From: Ipomoea triloba | Lineage: Eukaryota; Streptophyta; Magnoliopsida; Solanales; Convolvulaceae | Length of the DNA: 64,000 nucleotides | Direction of reading: 5' to 3' | Assembly (NCBI RefSeq): GCF_003576645.1 | Contig: NC_044918.1 | Coordinates: 18,834,017-18,898,016 of the forward strand | Part shown: in pieces, positions 1-11,652 of the stretch | Layout: each line of letters starts with the position of its first letter | How positions within the stretch are numbered: the first letter of the stretch is position 1 | Notes under the pieces: generated by a model | Seen by the model: the letters and a program-made list of their open reading frames with translations, nothing else | Databases searched by the model: none | Told to the model about the DNA's origin: nothing | Made by a program: the position numbers and the translations under genes

Positions 1-182
1 TAGTACTAGAATAATTACTAGATATCAGATCATTCAAAAGTGGTCGGAAACATGCTTCCGAACAATTTTTAAAATTTGTAAAAATAGTTGAGATTTTGTG
101 ATATCCAACATTGCATATTTAAGGTTAAAAGAAAAAACTTTAAAAAAAAATATGAAGAAAATGAGGAGGATTAGTTAAGTAC

Positions 183-409
183 TTGTGAATCATCTTCCAC
201 TTCATCACCTTTGGCTCCATAGTCCATCACATTAAAGCTTGTGCATGAAACTCTTGATGATGATATCAAGCTAAAAATGAACAAGAAACAAAATAACTCC
301 TAAAAAAATACAAAATATCAAATTTAGTCGAATTGTAATGTAATTAAATTGTTAAGAAACTTCTAGAAGTAAATTATAGATGTTGTGGGGTTTAGCAACT
401 CCTCACCAT
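183..409 (-). CDS. Polygalacturonase (GH28), 5' end only
   Basis: This is the N-terminal part of a second polygalacturonase gene; the rest lies left of the window. The exon at 183-299 is 39 codons long. It encodes a hydrophobic signal-like stretch, then SFNVMDYGAKGDEVEDDSQ, the usual N-terminal motif of plant GH28 pectin hydrolases. It matches the first recognisable exon of the gene at 2639-5069 in length class, in the donor after the Q codon, and in the acceptor just before a Glu-Leu-Phe start. An ATG at 407-409 is followed at once by GTGAGG, so the start codon may be an exon of its own; that is inference. Role by family: cleavage of homogalacturonan in the cell wall after secretion. Activity cannot be judged from this fragment. 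Confidence 0.6.
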
Positions 410-1508
410 GTTATTCAAGCAATCAAGAAGAGAAGGATTAGTATGAATCAATGTATGCACAATTATTCATGATGAGGAGTATAGTATATATAGGAATAAG
501 TTGTCATGTCCAACGTATGCTTAATTAGTGGTACACATTTGTTCACAATTAATTTTGTTTGCTGACATTCTTTTAATTAGTAAATAATAATAATAATGGG
601 TGGGATAAGAATAGTGGAGTTCAGTAGTTGGCTCCGACGATCCAACAATTCATGACACACTAGTAACAATTATTAATTTATGAGCAGCATTAAAGTGTGG
701 GTGGCCGTGCATTCTTATCCCTTAAGAGAGATCGAGGTTTAAGCTGAGTATAGTACAAGCTTAAAGTGACAGTTAGGGCATGCTCAGGACACCTGACCTG
801 ACCAAAAAGTTATGAGCAATATTTGATCAACATTTGTCTTTTTTAGTGTATTTAAAACTTTTCCTAATGAAAATTTCAAATGCAAATAATAATTTTTTTC
901 ATATTTTAATATTTAGGAGCAAAATATTTTCTATTAGAAATTTTCGTAGATAATTTTTTTTTCTTTTTTGTGTACTGATATTTATCATTTTTCGTTTATT
1001 AATCAGCACAATTAGTTGTTGACCATTGCTTCTCTTGGAGTCGGGATTTGATTGTTTAATCGAAGTGCAAGTCAACCTGGTGGCAACCAATTGAACTAAA
1101 TTATGCAATTTATGTGTGGAAAGTGAGCACTAAGTACACATTGGTTTACATAAAGTGGCATAAGGGCATTATTGGTTTATTCTAACCCAAAAAAAATATA
1201 AAAAAAAAATCCTCTAATTATAGTCAATCAATTACGACCACGAGTGAAGTGTACCTTGTGAATGATCAATGTTGAGGACAATCAAAGACTTGAAGATCCA
1301 CTTCAAATAAGAGAAAACTACAATAACTCGTTCAAGAATAAAAAAAAAATTGCAAGAAGTCACGAACAGACTAATCCATACATTTCAGCAAAAAGATAAC
1401 ACCAATACACTTGATGGGCTTCACAAGGAAGATGCCAAGTTGGTCATTTGCTTAACCTTGCATTTGGAGCATCTGGAGGCCTTAGACATTGCCATTTAAA
1501 TACAAAAA

Positions 1509-1577
<69 letters not shown>

Positions 1578-2638
1578 GGCTCAACTAGAGTTTTTGAAGA
1601 CCAATTTGGTGAAGGGATGCACTGGACTGGTTGTGCATGAATTGGAACAATAAGTTGGCCTAAAAAATAAGTGGGAAAATAATTTAAAGTGATCCAATTT
1701 AATGGCTTGGCTTTGGAGAAATAAAAAGAAATTGAAATGAAGTTACATAGGCAAATTAAGTATATTTACTTCAAATTTAATAGTTGAAACTCCTTATTTT
1801 AATTTTATTTAATTTCTATTACAAGTTTAGGAGTTTAACTCTTGTTTTTTTTAAAAAAAAAAACATGTATAGCCTATTTTAAAGGGCTAAAGACCTCATT
1901 TTTATAGAGAGTATTGAAGTCGAATTGGATATGTGCTTTGCATTTTCATGTCCTTTCTAGCATTCTAGGAGGAATTTTTTACTTATCAATTCAAGGATAT
2001 CACCCTGGCCTCCTTGAATTGTGGCGTCCCAATTGATCTTATCACCTTTCAACTCAATGTGGCGGCTTCCCTACTCATCCATACATGTCTGCTAGCCATT
2101 TCCCAAACCCCACTTCAACCAAAATCCACCGTAAACAACCCATACTTTTCAAGAAATAAATTGGACAAAAAACTGGAAAACGGAGTGAGACTTGTATTGT
2201 GGAGTTCGATCTTGATCGTGAATCCAATATCAAGCCGAGAAATTCACATCAGATCACATAATGAAATTAATCATATTTATGCTAGGTAATACCTCAACTA
2301 AAATATTTAATCCTTTTGAATTACATATGATTTATACTTTTTTTAAATTTAAACAAAATGTGCTAGCTAGCTTAGTGCATACATAACAATTTATGTTTTT
2401 GAATTGAATGACGATTGAAACTTATTGAAGTCATATGAGTTGACTATTGATTGATATACTCCATATATCCATCATTCCATCCTATCATCACATCCAAATA
2501 ACACCAATTTTCATTCACAAAGGAATCATAATTCATAATCATAATTAACAACGTAGAAAATGCAATCCTAAAAAGTAACTACACATGCATGCATACATAC
2601 ATGTTCTAATATTGTAAATTAAATTAGATACAGAAAAT
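410..2638. other. Intergenic, no gene seen
   Basis: AT-rich sequence between the two polygalacturonase genes. Short open frames here lack family signatures and mostly begin at non-ATG codons. The only distinct structure is the AAT microsatellite listed separately. Confidence 0.6.
1510..1576. repeat. (AAT)n microsatellite
   Basis: About 22 uninterrupted AAT/ATA units. It is a simple-sequence repeat in intergenic DNA and likely length-polymorphic. Confidence 0.95.
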
Positions 2639-5069
2639 TCAAGATTGAAGCAAGCAAGAAGTAGGCCCCACCCCATATTCTTGGCCATAAGCATTTTCAC
2701 AATCGGCACTAACAATTTTCCCAGGAGTAGCAGACGACAATTGCACAAACTGCATTACTATGTTAGTACATGGTACAGATTTGCTGCAGTTGAGGTTTAT
2801 TGCCACATCTGTGCTTGATGTTCCGAATATGTCGCGGTACACAATATTGCTAATATTAACCCCACTCCCCTATCATCAAAGGGTAAATTAATCTATCAAA
2901 TTCTTGAAAAATATATAAATTGGTAAAAGTAAAAAAGAAATTTTACAGTGTCATATGTAACGATATCACATATATGTAATAAACCGGATCATGATGACTA
3001 AAGTTTTATTAGTAATGTAAAAATGTTACCGTGTCCTTGCAGGCATCTGGAACGTTGCAGTAGTGTTGATCGATGATTATCGGGTTCTCGACGTAGTTAA
3101 ATAAAAGATTCTCAAATATTACGTCTCTGACGATTCCTCTGCCAACCTTTGAAACAAAAACATGAGGGATTTAAGGAAAGGTTTTATAATTCAGTTTGAG
3201 GTGAAGAGAATTGAATTGAAGGAAAAAAAAAAATTAAAGTGTCAATTAGTTGAAGTTTGGAACGTACCTGCCATGTCTTGATTCGAGCTCCATTTGTAGT
3301 TCCAGAGAAGAAAACATTGCTGACGTTTATGCTTTCCACTTGCACAATATTTCCTGATTTCCCTAAGCTTCCAATACTGTATTTTCAACCAAACCAAAAT
3401 GAATTAATACCCAATTTAGTTATCAACTATAATGATTTTTCCCAATTTAGTCCTAAACGACTTGTTGTAATTAATTAAGTTCTCAATTTTGATGATTTTA
3501 CCCAATTAGGTCCTCAACTGTTAGACTCAATAACTAAATTGAAAACATCACTATAGTCGAGGAAACGACGAGTAATATATGTTGGATAAGTTGTTAATTA
3601 CCTTATGCCATGACCAGGACCACATGCAATATTGTTAATCTCAACATTTGAAGTGTAATCTCCAATTGAAACGCAGTCATCCCCTGTATATTTGTCACAA
3701 ATTAAAAGAGTGGTACGACTTTTTATTTTCAAAGTTTTTAAGTATAAATTAAAGTAAGAATACCAGTGCTTATTTTGGAATGAGTAATAGAAAAATTGTG
3801 AGAGGATTGAATGTGAATGCCATCAGTGTTGGCAGAATCTGCAGGGGAGTTTATGAAGATGTTGTGAAGGTTGAAGCCATGGCAGTCCAGTACAAGTATA
3901 TGAGTTTGGGGGCTGTTGTTCACGTACATGTTACTCACTGAGGTTTCGTTGCATGAAACAAACTTCAATGCCTAAAGAAACAAATAAATAAATAAATTAT
4001 ATATTTTCAAGAAAGTAAAATTAAAGATCAGAGTAAATTAATTATGTACAACACTGGGACTCTAAATGTCCTGACAGTTACAGCTTTGTCTAAATCTTTG
4101 CAACTTTTCGTAACCCATGAACTAGTTTAAGTGGATATATAGTTAGATTGGGCATTTATATATTATACGGCTTAATTGCTTATAATACTAATATGGAATT
4201 TAAACTTTTTTTGAAAAAAGTACACAGAACGTCTGAACTTACAGTTGGAGCCAATGTTGTGCATCCTTTCTGATAAAAAAAAAATAGTAGTCACACTCAT
4301 GTAATTATATAAGAAATGTTTAACAACAAAGAATTTTATATATCTTGTGAATCAATAATATAATCAGTTGGGATAAACATAATATATATATATATACACA
4401 CACACACAGATACATACCAAGGATGGGTGGTATCTACATGAATTATCCCACCAAGCCTTCCCCTGCCCATCAATTGTTCCAGACCCATCAATGGTGAGAC
4501 CCTTCACATCTCTAAACACCACCCACTCACTTGCATCTCTACCCTTCCATGTGCCCAGGGAAGAAGGTGCAATTATCTCCCCAGATATCTATAAACAAAT
4601 ATTTTGGCACAAATTAAACATGATGATATCATCAACTTAAGTAAAGTAGACCAGAATTTAATTTATTAGTTTGCTATATATACCATAAAATATATTTTCT
4701 GGGAATTGCAGGGACCCCAAAAGGTGACTGGGTAGACCAGAAATATGAAGTTTTGAGGAATGATAAGCAGAGGAGATTCAACTCTGGACCCACATGCATC
4801 TCTCCACGCATTCAAAAATGCCTGTGGGCCACACACAAATCATATATTTTCATTGAACTTGAATTCTTATTATGTTTTGACTGGTTCAAATTAAAGATCA
4901 AAATTCAAGGAAGAATAATAATATCATAATGTACTTGGGTATCATTTGTTGTGCCATCTCCAATAGCTCCATAGTCCAGAACATTGAAGCTCTCCCCATG
5001 ACCAAAAATAATCTGGCAATCAATTCTTGAAGAAGCTAAGCCCAGAATGAGTATCAGTAAAAACAGTTC
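2639..5069 (-). CDS. Polygalacturonase (GH28), frame broken in one exon
   Basis: Secreted pectin hydrolase of family GH28, about 405 residues from nine exons: 4935-5069, 4684-4821, 4418-4589, 4243-4269, 3764-3971, 3602-3683, 3268-3376, 3030-3146, 2639-2869. All introns are GT-AG. Catalytic motifs are present in order: NTDGIHI, GDDCVSIG, CGPGHG and ARIKTW. The first listed exon starts with a signal-like hydrophobic run, then FNVLDYGAIGDGTTNDTQ. The initiating ATG must lie in a small upstream exon that I could not place; the nearest ATG at 5166-5168 lacks a good donor. Oddity: the third listed exon has four G (4558-4561) where three are needed to keep frame, so translation as given reaches a stop soon after. 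All other exon phases agree. Either this is a young pseudogene or a one-base sequence error. Confidence 0.8.
3410..3545. repeat. MITE-like inverted repeat in polygalacturonase intron
   Basis: The two ends are imperfect inverted repeats containing the phrase 'AATTTAGTTAT...TTAGGTCCTCAACTGTTA'. The sequence resembles the element at 34492-34758. It lies wholly inside an intron. Confidence 0.45.
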
Positions 5070-6340
5070 CTGGAAAATATGAAGATTGAAGAGATCGAAA
5101 TTTTAATTTGGAATGAAATGATAAGAAAAATGAGGAGTTAAATTAAAGGGGATCTGGAATCATGCCATGGGATATAAAGACTTCCTAGAGAGACACATCG
5201 GAAACGGCAGATATCTGCACAACAAAATTAAAGGACAAACTAACAATTAATGTCAAGAGTTACAGTGAAGTGTGTATTATATATAGTGGGAAGGAAGAAA
5301 TAATGGAAGAAGAAAACTTTAATTTAGTTCTTAATTATCTTGTAAATGGGAGCTTTAATTTCAATTTCAATACATGAAAAATGAAAAAGCCAAATTAAAA
5401 TCCATTTTTTATTGTGAAAAAGTACACCGCCGAGCCTAGTATAATAATGTATAAGTCTTTCTTGAAATCGATCTCGAATAACATTGCCAATTAGTTAATT
5501 CAGGGTGAAAATTATGAAAAGCGAAATAAAGTGTTTTGTTGTTCTCTGCACTCCAAATTAAAATCTATCATAAAATTTTAAAAATATAAGAGAGAGAAAA
5601 AATAAAACCTACCTGTAAAGTAAAATTGACCCAGTGGTAGAATAGCACTCAAATCTCTCTTAAAACCTCTAATTTAAGTTCCACTTTAATTTATTGTCAG
5701 CTACTTAACTCATGCCGTTACCCGCTCCTATCTAACCTTCTATATCTATACACTAGTCTAACTATATACACAAGTAACAAATAGGGAAATTATATATTTA
5801 TAATTGAGAAGTTGCTTTCCAAAGGGAATGTCTTCTTAATTAGGTTGAAAAGCATGTGGAGAGATGGGTATACTTATAGCATGATTGGAAAGAATTTAGA
5901 AGCAAGCTACTAAGGTGCAAATTGCATGTTTGGAAGCAAAGGGAATATAATCATTGAAGATTATGTGTAGAAACAATAAATAAATATGGTATGCAGAATT
6001 TTGATACGAAATTTAGTCATGGAGGAAACAGTCTGATCTGATGCATGCATGCTTAATTGAGATCGAATCAATGCTTGCAAGGGAAGTTACTTATTACCTT
6101 TAAGTAATTATATATTAATCAACAAACCTCATATTAGATTGCAAGTCCATCATTATTCAATGTGGGATAACAAGGATCTCCCATGTGATGAGAGAAAGGA
6201 GAATAAATGTGTTAATATTCTTGTCAATCTGTGTCAAATGGGCAATTGAAAAACCGTTGTATTAAATAAATTTCTAGGAAAAGTTAAGGTTCTTCTTTCG
6301 TTGGACGTAGCTGGAACAATTAGGATTAGAATGTAATCTT
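5070..6340. other. Polygalacturonase upstream region, no further gene
   Basis: A TATATATAA-type box lies near 5277-5285 on the minus strand, about 200 bp upstream of the first recognised exon, and is a plausible promoter. The rest is AT-rich with no coding signature. Confidence 0.4.
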
Positions 6341-6654
6341 TAGTACTGTCAAAGCGGGTCGGCCCGCCCCGTTAGGCCCACCCCACCGCGGGCCAAATTT
6401 CTAGCGGGCTTTTGCGGGCCGACCCGTTAGGTCCGCGGGCTAAAATTTGTGTAACCCTAACTCGCCCCGCGCGGGTTCACGGGCCCCGCGGGCCGGCTCG
6501 CGGGCTTTTCATTTTCTTTTTTATTTTTTTACTTTAAATATACATTCACAGTGTATTACTGTGAATATATATATATTCACGTACTGTGAATATATATACT
6601 GTGAATATATATATATTCACGTACTGTGGATATATATATTCACAGTACATATTG

Positions 6655-6703
<49 letters not shown>

Positions 6704-6869
6704 ATATATATATTTTATTTTTTTTACTTAGCCCGCGGATTGGCCCGCGGCCCGCACGGGTTAGCCCGCGCGGGTGGCGGGTCAAAATTAGGCCCGCGTT
6801 TTCGCGGGCTTATTTTTTCATGACCCTAATCCGCCTCACCGCGGGCTTTGGCCCACTTTGACAGCCATA
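6341..6869. mobile_element. hAT-type MITE with 8-bp target duplication
   Basis: The ends are inverted repeats (TAGTACTGTCAAAG and TATGGCTGTCAAAG read inward). They are flanked by a perfect 8-bp direct repeat GTAATCTT at 6333-6340 and 6870-6877, the hallmark size for hAT transposition. The subterminal regions are strikingly GC-rich (repeated GCGGGCC words). The middle is AT-rich and carries TGTGAATA inverted motifs and a (TA)n run at about 6657-6698. No transposase frame is present, so it is non-autonomous. Confidence 0.85.
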
Positions 6870-8109
6870 GTAATCTTAGGCCGTCTAGGGCCTTCCAACC
6901 CATCAAAAAATTATAGTATGAATATCTTGAGTTGTATTTGTTACACGAGATTTCAGTTGTATTTGTTATATTTTAGTAAAAATGTATTATAATTAATAAA
7001 TGAGAAAATATTAAAGAATTATAAATATAATGATATAATAATATGACCTATTTTTTTTAAGGTGAGAGTATTTTAAGAATATAAATAGTCTTAATTAATT
7101 AATTATAATTATAGTGATTATAAAAAGATGATTTGATATGGAGAAAAACAAGGGACGGAACGTGGAAAATGGATGAGATTTGGGATGACTTCGACTTGTT
7201 TGCAAAGCGATTGTTGCTTCAAAGATTCAGAAAACTCTCCGCTAATGACTTTTCTATCCCTTGATTATTATTTAATTTTGATTTTTGAGCTCTCCTATAT
7301 ATTCTGTCCCTACTCCCTAGCCCTAAATTGAAACTTTTTTTTTTTTTTTTTTTGAAGAAAGCCCTAAATTGAAACTTAAACTAAGACAAGAGTGGAAGAT
7401 ACCTAGCTTCCTTTATCTTAATTCAAACATGATTATGGTTTTGGTTAGAATATTAATTTAAAACTAAATATGGGTAACTCAAAATAATTAACTTACTAAA
7501 ATTGAATATGTAATATATTAAAGATAAACTTGTGTTATGGTCTATTTTATAATATATATCTCGTTGCACCATATAATTTACTCCCAAAACTACTACCGGG
7601 CAAACTCTTGGCAGATTATATTGTGACCGTGGACCATAGTCCATCTTGCATGATGGACTATGATCTAAAACGACGTTTTATATTAAGTATCAGCTAATGC
7701 ATCATATTTAATAGCATTATTTTATACTATGCTCATAATATTTGCTCTATATGTCTAAAACCTAAACTTTAATTTAATGTACATAAACATTAAACTAAAT
7801 ATACATGATAAGTATTTTCATTTACTTTATAGTACGTAGATTCATAATATTCTTAGCTTCTGTATGTTCATAAAATCAAAGTTTAATATACATAAACATT
7901 ATACTGCAACGCATTATGTTTAATAACATTCATCATGTACTATATTCATAATATTTGTTCTAAATGTCAAAACTTTAATGTACATAAACACTAATAAACT
8001 TTTTTGAAATTAAAAAAAAAAAAAACTAAATGTACATCATATGTATTTTCATTCACTTTATAGTATGTTCGTAATGTTGTTTTATATGTTAATAAAACCA
8101 CATCTTAAG
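6870..8109. other. Intergenic, AT-rich repeats, no gene
   Basis: It holds a degraded end of the GTGGACC/AAAACGACGTTTT repeat family (about 7615-7680; better copies at 17772 and 57580). About 7685-8060 repeats the phrase 'TTTAAT.TACATAAACATTA', which also occurs at about 29240-29520. Nothing coding was seen. Confidence 0.5.
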
Positions 8110-8576
8110 CATGGTTGAAAAAATCGCTAGGCGCTCCTCGGGGCGCCCGTGTATTTTTTATTTTTAAATATTTGTTTTATTTATTTTTTCATTTTTAAGA
8201 CTAATAATTATAAACTATTTAATACTTTAACAGTTAATACTAAAATATTAAATATTAACGTAAAAAATATATAGAGTTTGAACAATTTAGGTTTATTTCT
8301 CTCAAAACGATGTCGTTTTGAGTAAAATAACCCATTTAAAAAGAAAAAAGAAAAAAGAACAATAGCTAATTGGCCGACTAGGTGACATAGTCGGTGCTTA
8401 GGAAGCCTAGTTAGCGCCTAAGAGGTCTAGGCGATCAGAGCCTAAGTTGGCTAGGTGGCGCTTAAGCGGTCTAGTCGGTCACCTAGATCACCGATTATGG
8501 TGATACGCTAGGCGGTCGGTAACATAGCGCCTAAGGGCTAATTAATCAAAGCCTAAGCGAGATTTTTACAACACTG
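8110..8576. mobile_element. MITE-like element, GC-rich 'GCCTAGGCG' type
   Basis: The ends CATGGTTGAAAAAATCGC and CAGTGTTGTAAAAATCTC (inward) are imperfect terminal inverted repeats. The subterminal regions contain many GCCTAG/GCGCCTAAG words. A related copy lies at 62839-63160. No target duplication could be settled. No coding capacity. Confidence 0.6.
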
Positions 8577-8791
8577 AATATACATAAACATTATACTATA
8601 GACGTATCATGTTTAATAAAATTTATCTTATAGTATTTCATTTTGATTTAATGGGCTGTGAAGCATGCCCATTGGGCATGAATGTTAAAGCCCATAAACA
8701 TAGTGTAGTGTGTAGATCATCAGCTCTCCCTCCTGCAATCAATCCCACTCAAGATCCAAGTTTCTCGAATTCCAGATTTGATTCAATCTCC

Positions 8792-10845
8792 ATGGCTAAT
8801 GCCTGGAGAAGAAACCAACCGACAAAGATTCTCACCTCCAGGAATCTCCTCCTCTTCATCTCCTCATCTCTACTCCTCCTCATCTTCTTCTACCTCACCT
8901 CTCAGTCTCAGTCCCAGTCCCAGACCAATAATACCCCATACCTCAACTCCCTCAAAACCCCCATCTTTCACCGCGCTATAAACCCTTTCGATTGCTACGC
9001 TTCACCCCAAGCTCACCCCGTTTTCGCCAATGTCGTGGAGGGTCTTAAACACCCATTCCTCTACTCCCTTTCCGACTTTGGGAATTTGCCAGAGAAGCCC
9101 CACAAGAATATCAACAGGACTCTCAAGGGAAAGGCGTTTAGGAAGCCTGATATATCTGAGACTGTGCAGGAATTGCTGGAGAAGATGAAAAATGAGGACC
9201 GGAATGGGATTTTTGTGGATGTTGGGGCTAATGTAGGAATGGCTAGTTTTGCAGCTGCTGTGATGGGGTTTAAAGTTTTGGCCTTTGAGCCTGTTTTTGA
9301 GAATTTGCAGAAGATTTGTGAAGGCATATACTTCAATAGAGTTAGGGATTTGGTGGAGGTGTATGAAGCCGCTGCCTCAGATCATTTGGGGAATATTACA
9401 TTCCACAAGGTATCCATCCCTTGAACTAATGTTGTTTCATGATTTTTTATATAGATATTATTGGTTATGAATTAACTCTAAGTAACCCCTTCTTGCCTAC
9501 AATAAGGATTTGGTTGTGTTTCTATGCATGTCTAAATTGCTCATGGTTCTATTTTTCTTGTAGTGTGAGTATGAAGGAACTTGTTTGGATATTGTGAGAG
9601 TAGGGGATAAATTATGGAGTAACAATTTTAGTATTAGTGTTGGAATTTTATGTATTGCTTCTGACCATGGGGGACAGCATTGTTAGTGTTAGCTAAGCTC
9701 CATAAGCTTGGACCTTTGAGGTTTTGGTTCACTAGAGAAACCCGCAGCCACTACCGAGAGGTGTGCATTAGGTAAATCTTGCCTTGTGTCTCTAGCCGGT
9801 AAAGTACCACAAGTAAACCGGGGGCTAATGACTGGAATAGGAAAAAGTTAGAACTGAATGAAAAAAATAGGAAGGTTTTAAAAAATTTACAATTTTGGAA
9901 AAAACTCATTTGAGACATGCGTTTCGGGACGTTGCGTTTCACTTCTAACTGTACATTTTTTAAAACCTTCCTGTTTTTGTCATTCACTTCTAACTTCTTC
10001 CTATTTCAGTCATTAGCCCGTAAACCAGCTTAGATTGCCCATAGCAAACTGGCTCAAACCAAGAAGGCTAATAGGCCGCTCCCGCTAGGAGTCGAACTTG
10101 TAACCTTGTAATTACCAAGTCACCAGTTTGACCAATTTGACCTTTGAGGCTTTGAATATATGATGGGGTGGGGGGATCTTGCATTTAAGAATATGTATCC
10201 TTTTTTATCTTAGTATTGACACAGTTTTAGTTGCTCATTTGTGAAGTGTTACTTTGACACCATTGAGGTGAGTTCAATTGGGTAGATTTCTTGTTACAGT
10301 TCTGCAATAGTTTTGATGCAATTATGCTGCCTAATTGAACTCCAAGGCGTGGAGGATCAACCGAACAATTGAGTGTTCTTGATGTTTGAAATTATTTTTC
10401 TTGCTTTCCATTATGTTTTCTATATCTGCTAAAACCAAAACTGATAGTTTTTGTCTTGTTGCTGGGTGGCATTTGTTATCAGTTGGTTGGTCGGCTTGAC
10501 AATAGTGCGATCTCCGCCACTGGTGCCAAGTTGGCATTCCAGTCTAATGAAGAGATCGCTGTTCAAGTAAAGACAATTCCTCTTGATGATGTGATTCACG
10601 AGTCGGAGCCAGTACTGCTGCTTAAAATAGATGTCCAAGGATGGGAGTATCATGTACTTAAGGGCGCTTCAAAGTTACTGTCGAGAAAGAAAGGCGAAGC
10701 CCCATACGTGATATACGAGGAAGACGAGCGTTTGTTGCAAGCCAGCAATAGCAGCGCAAAACAGATTAGGGAGTTTCTCCAAACCGTGGGGTACACCCAT
10801 TGCACTCAACATGGAACAGATGCACACTGCACGAAAATAAATTGA
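8792..10845 (+). CDS. FkbM-family SAM-dependent methyltransferase
   Basis: Predicted 326-residue protein from two exons, 8792-9409 and 10483-10845, with a phase-0 GT-AG intron. Residues 16-36 form one hydrophobic segment (LLLFISSSLLLLIFFYL), suggesting a type II membrane protein or signal anchor. A SAM-binding Rossmann signature follows: FVDVGANVGMASF at about 149-161, then VLAFEPV. The second exon carries LLKIDVQGWEYHVLKGA, the conserved FkbM acidic motif. The family methylates hydroxyl groups of diverse substrates; the plant substrate is unknown to me. The frame is open back to an ATG at 8609. I chose the ATG at 8792 because the upstream part overlaps repeat-like AT-rich sequence and the hydrophobic anchor then sits near the N-terminus. 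The gene is convergent with the O-fucosyltransferase-like gene. Confidence 0.85.
9690..10145 (-). mobile_element. SINE, split by a MITE
   Basis: Read on the minus strand, 10145-10020 has a tRNA-like head: A-box TGGTCAAACTGGTGACTTGG and B-box GTTCGACTCC. It runs to '...AAGCTGGTTTAC' and resumes beyond the MITE at about 9812 with 'TTGTGGTACTTTACCGGC', ending near 9690. Related tails occur at 37300-37380 and near 39120-39165. It sits in the intron of the FkbM gene. Confidence 0.65.
9820..10019. mobile_element. MITE with long inverted repeats inside the SINE
   Basis: The two halves are near-complementary for about 65 bp, starting GGGCTAATGACTGGAATAGG and, inward from the right, GGGCTAATGACTGAAATAGG. 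It is flanked by the repeat GTAAACC at 9813-9819 and 10020-10026. With no internal coding sequence the whole 200 bp can fold into one hairpin. Confidence 0.8.
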
Positions 10846-11652
10846 TGAAATTATTATTCTGTCTAGGATGAAAATTCAGATGGAGCCGAACGAGGGAGCA
10901 CTCGACCAAAATGGCCAACTTTCCATCAAGTATGGATTACGATTACCTCGTTGACAATAATAACAGGTTTTTGAGATTTGATTAGGAGAATGTTTTGGAG
11001 GCCTCAGCTCGTTAGTTGATACCGATTGTGCAGCATCGAAAGCGAATGAGGAGGATTCAGCTGTTAACGATCAACTGTGATCCAGAGACGAGAATAGTAC
11101 AACAAGATATTTGCGGGTTTAGGGTGGAGGCAACACCTTCTTGATCTCCCCAGATCAATTAAAAACCGGAGAAAAGTCAGTCAAGTTGTGGAGAAATAGG
11201 TTGGTTTTGCAACTTTCATAAGATTGAAGCAATACTGTACCTTTTCCCCATTGCTGATTTCTCCCTGTTCTTGAAGGTGTTCAGCTGTAAAATATTTACA
11301 CTTAAATTCTTTCAGAACTCATAATTCTTGTTTCTTTTTGGGGATTGAAATATTGCATTGGTAGAGTAATACAGAGATTCTGATTTTTGTCAGTAAATAT
11401 CTACTACTACGTACAAGAATTCTTTGATTATAGCGAATGCAAAAGGACCACAAGAAAGAATCAGATCAAGAAAAGAATAACAAGAGCAATGTGGAATAGC
11501 CAACTACAAAAGGAAACAGATTGTATACAGTTTCACATAGAAACTACCCCAATCAAAATGCTATTTTCAAATTTTGTATATATTCTTTACACATAATTTC
11601 CAGAGAACAAGTGTTATCTAAAAGAAATGTTAATGCCACTATATCCATGAAA
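10846..11652. other. Intergenic between convergent genes
   Basis: 3' flanks of the FkbM and O-fucosyltransferase-like genes. It presumably holds both 3' UTRs. No other gene was seen. Confidence 0.5.

Noticed and set aside
1510..1576. Array-like repeat considered as CRISPR or satellite
   Set aside because: It is a simple AAT microsatellite without spacers; CRISPR is not expected in a plant nuclear genome.
6447..6823. Frames with Ile-Tyr repeats
   Set aside because: They are readings of (TA)n inside a MITE.
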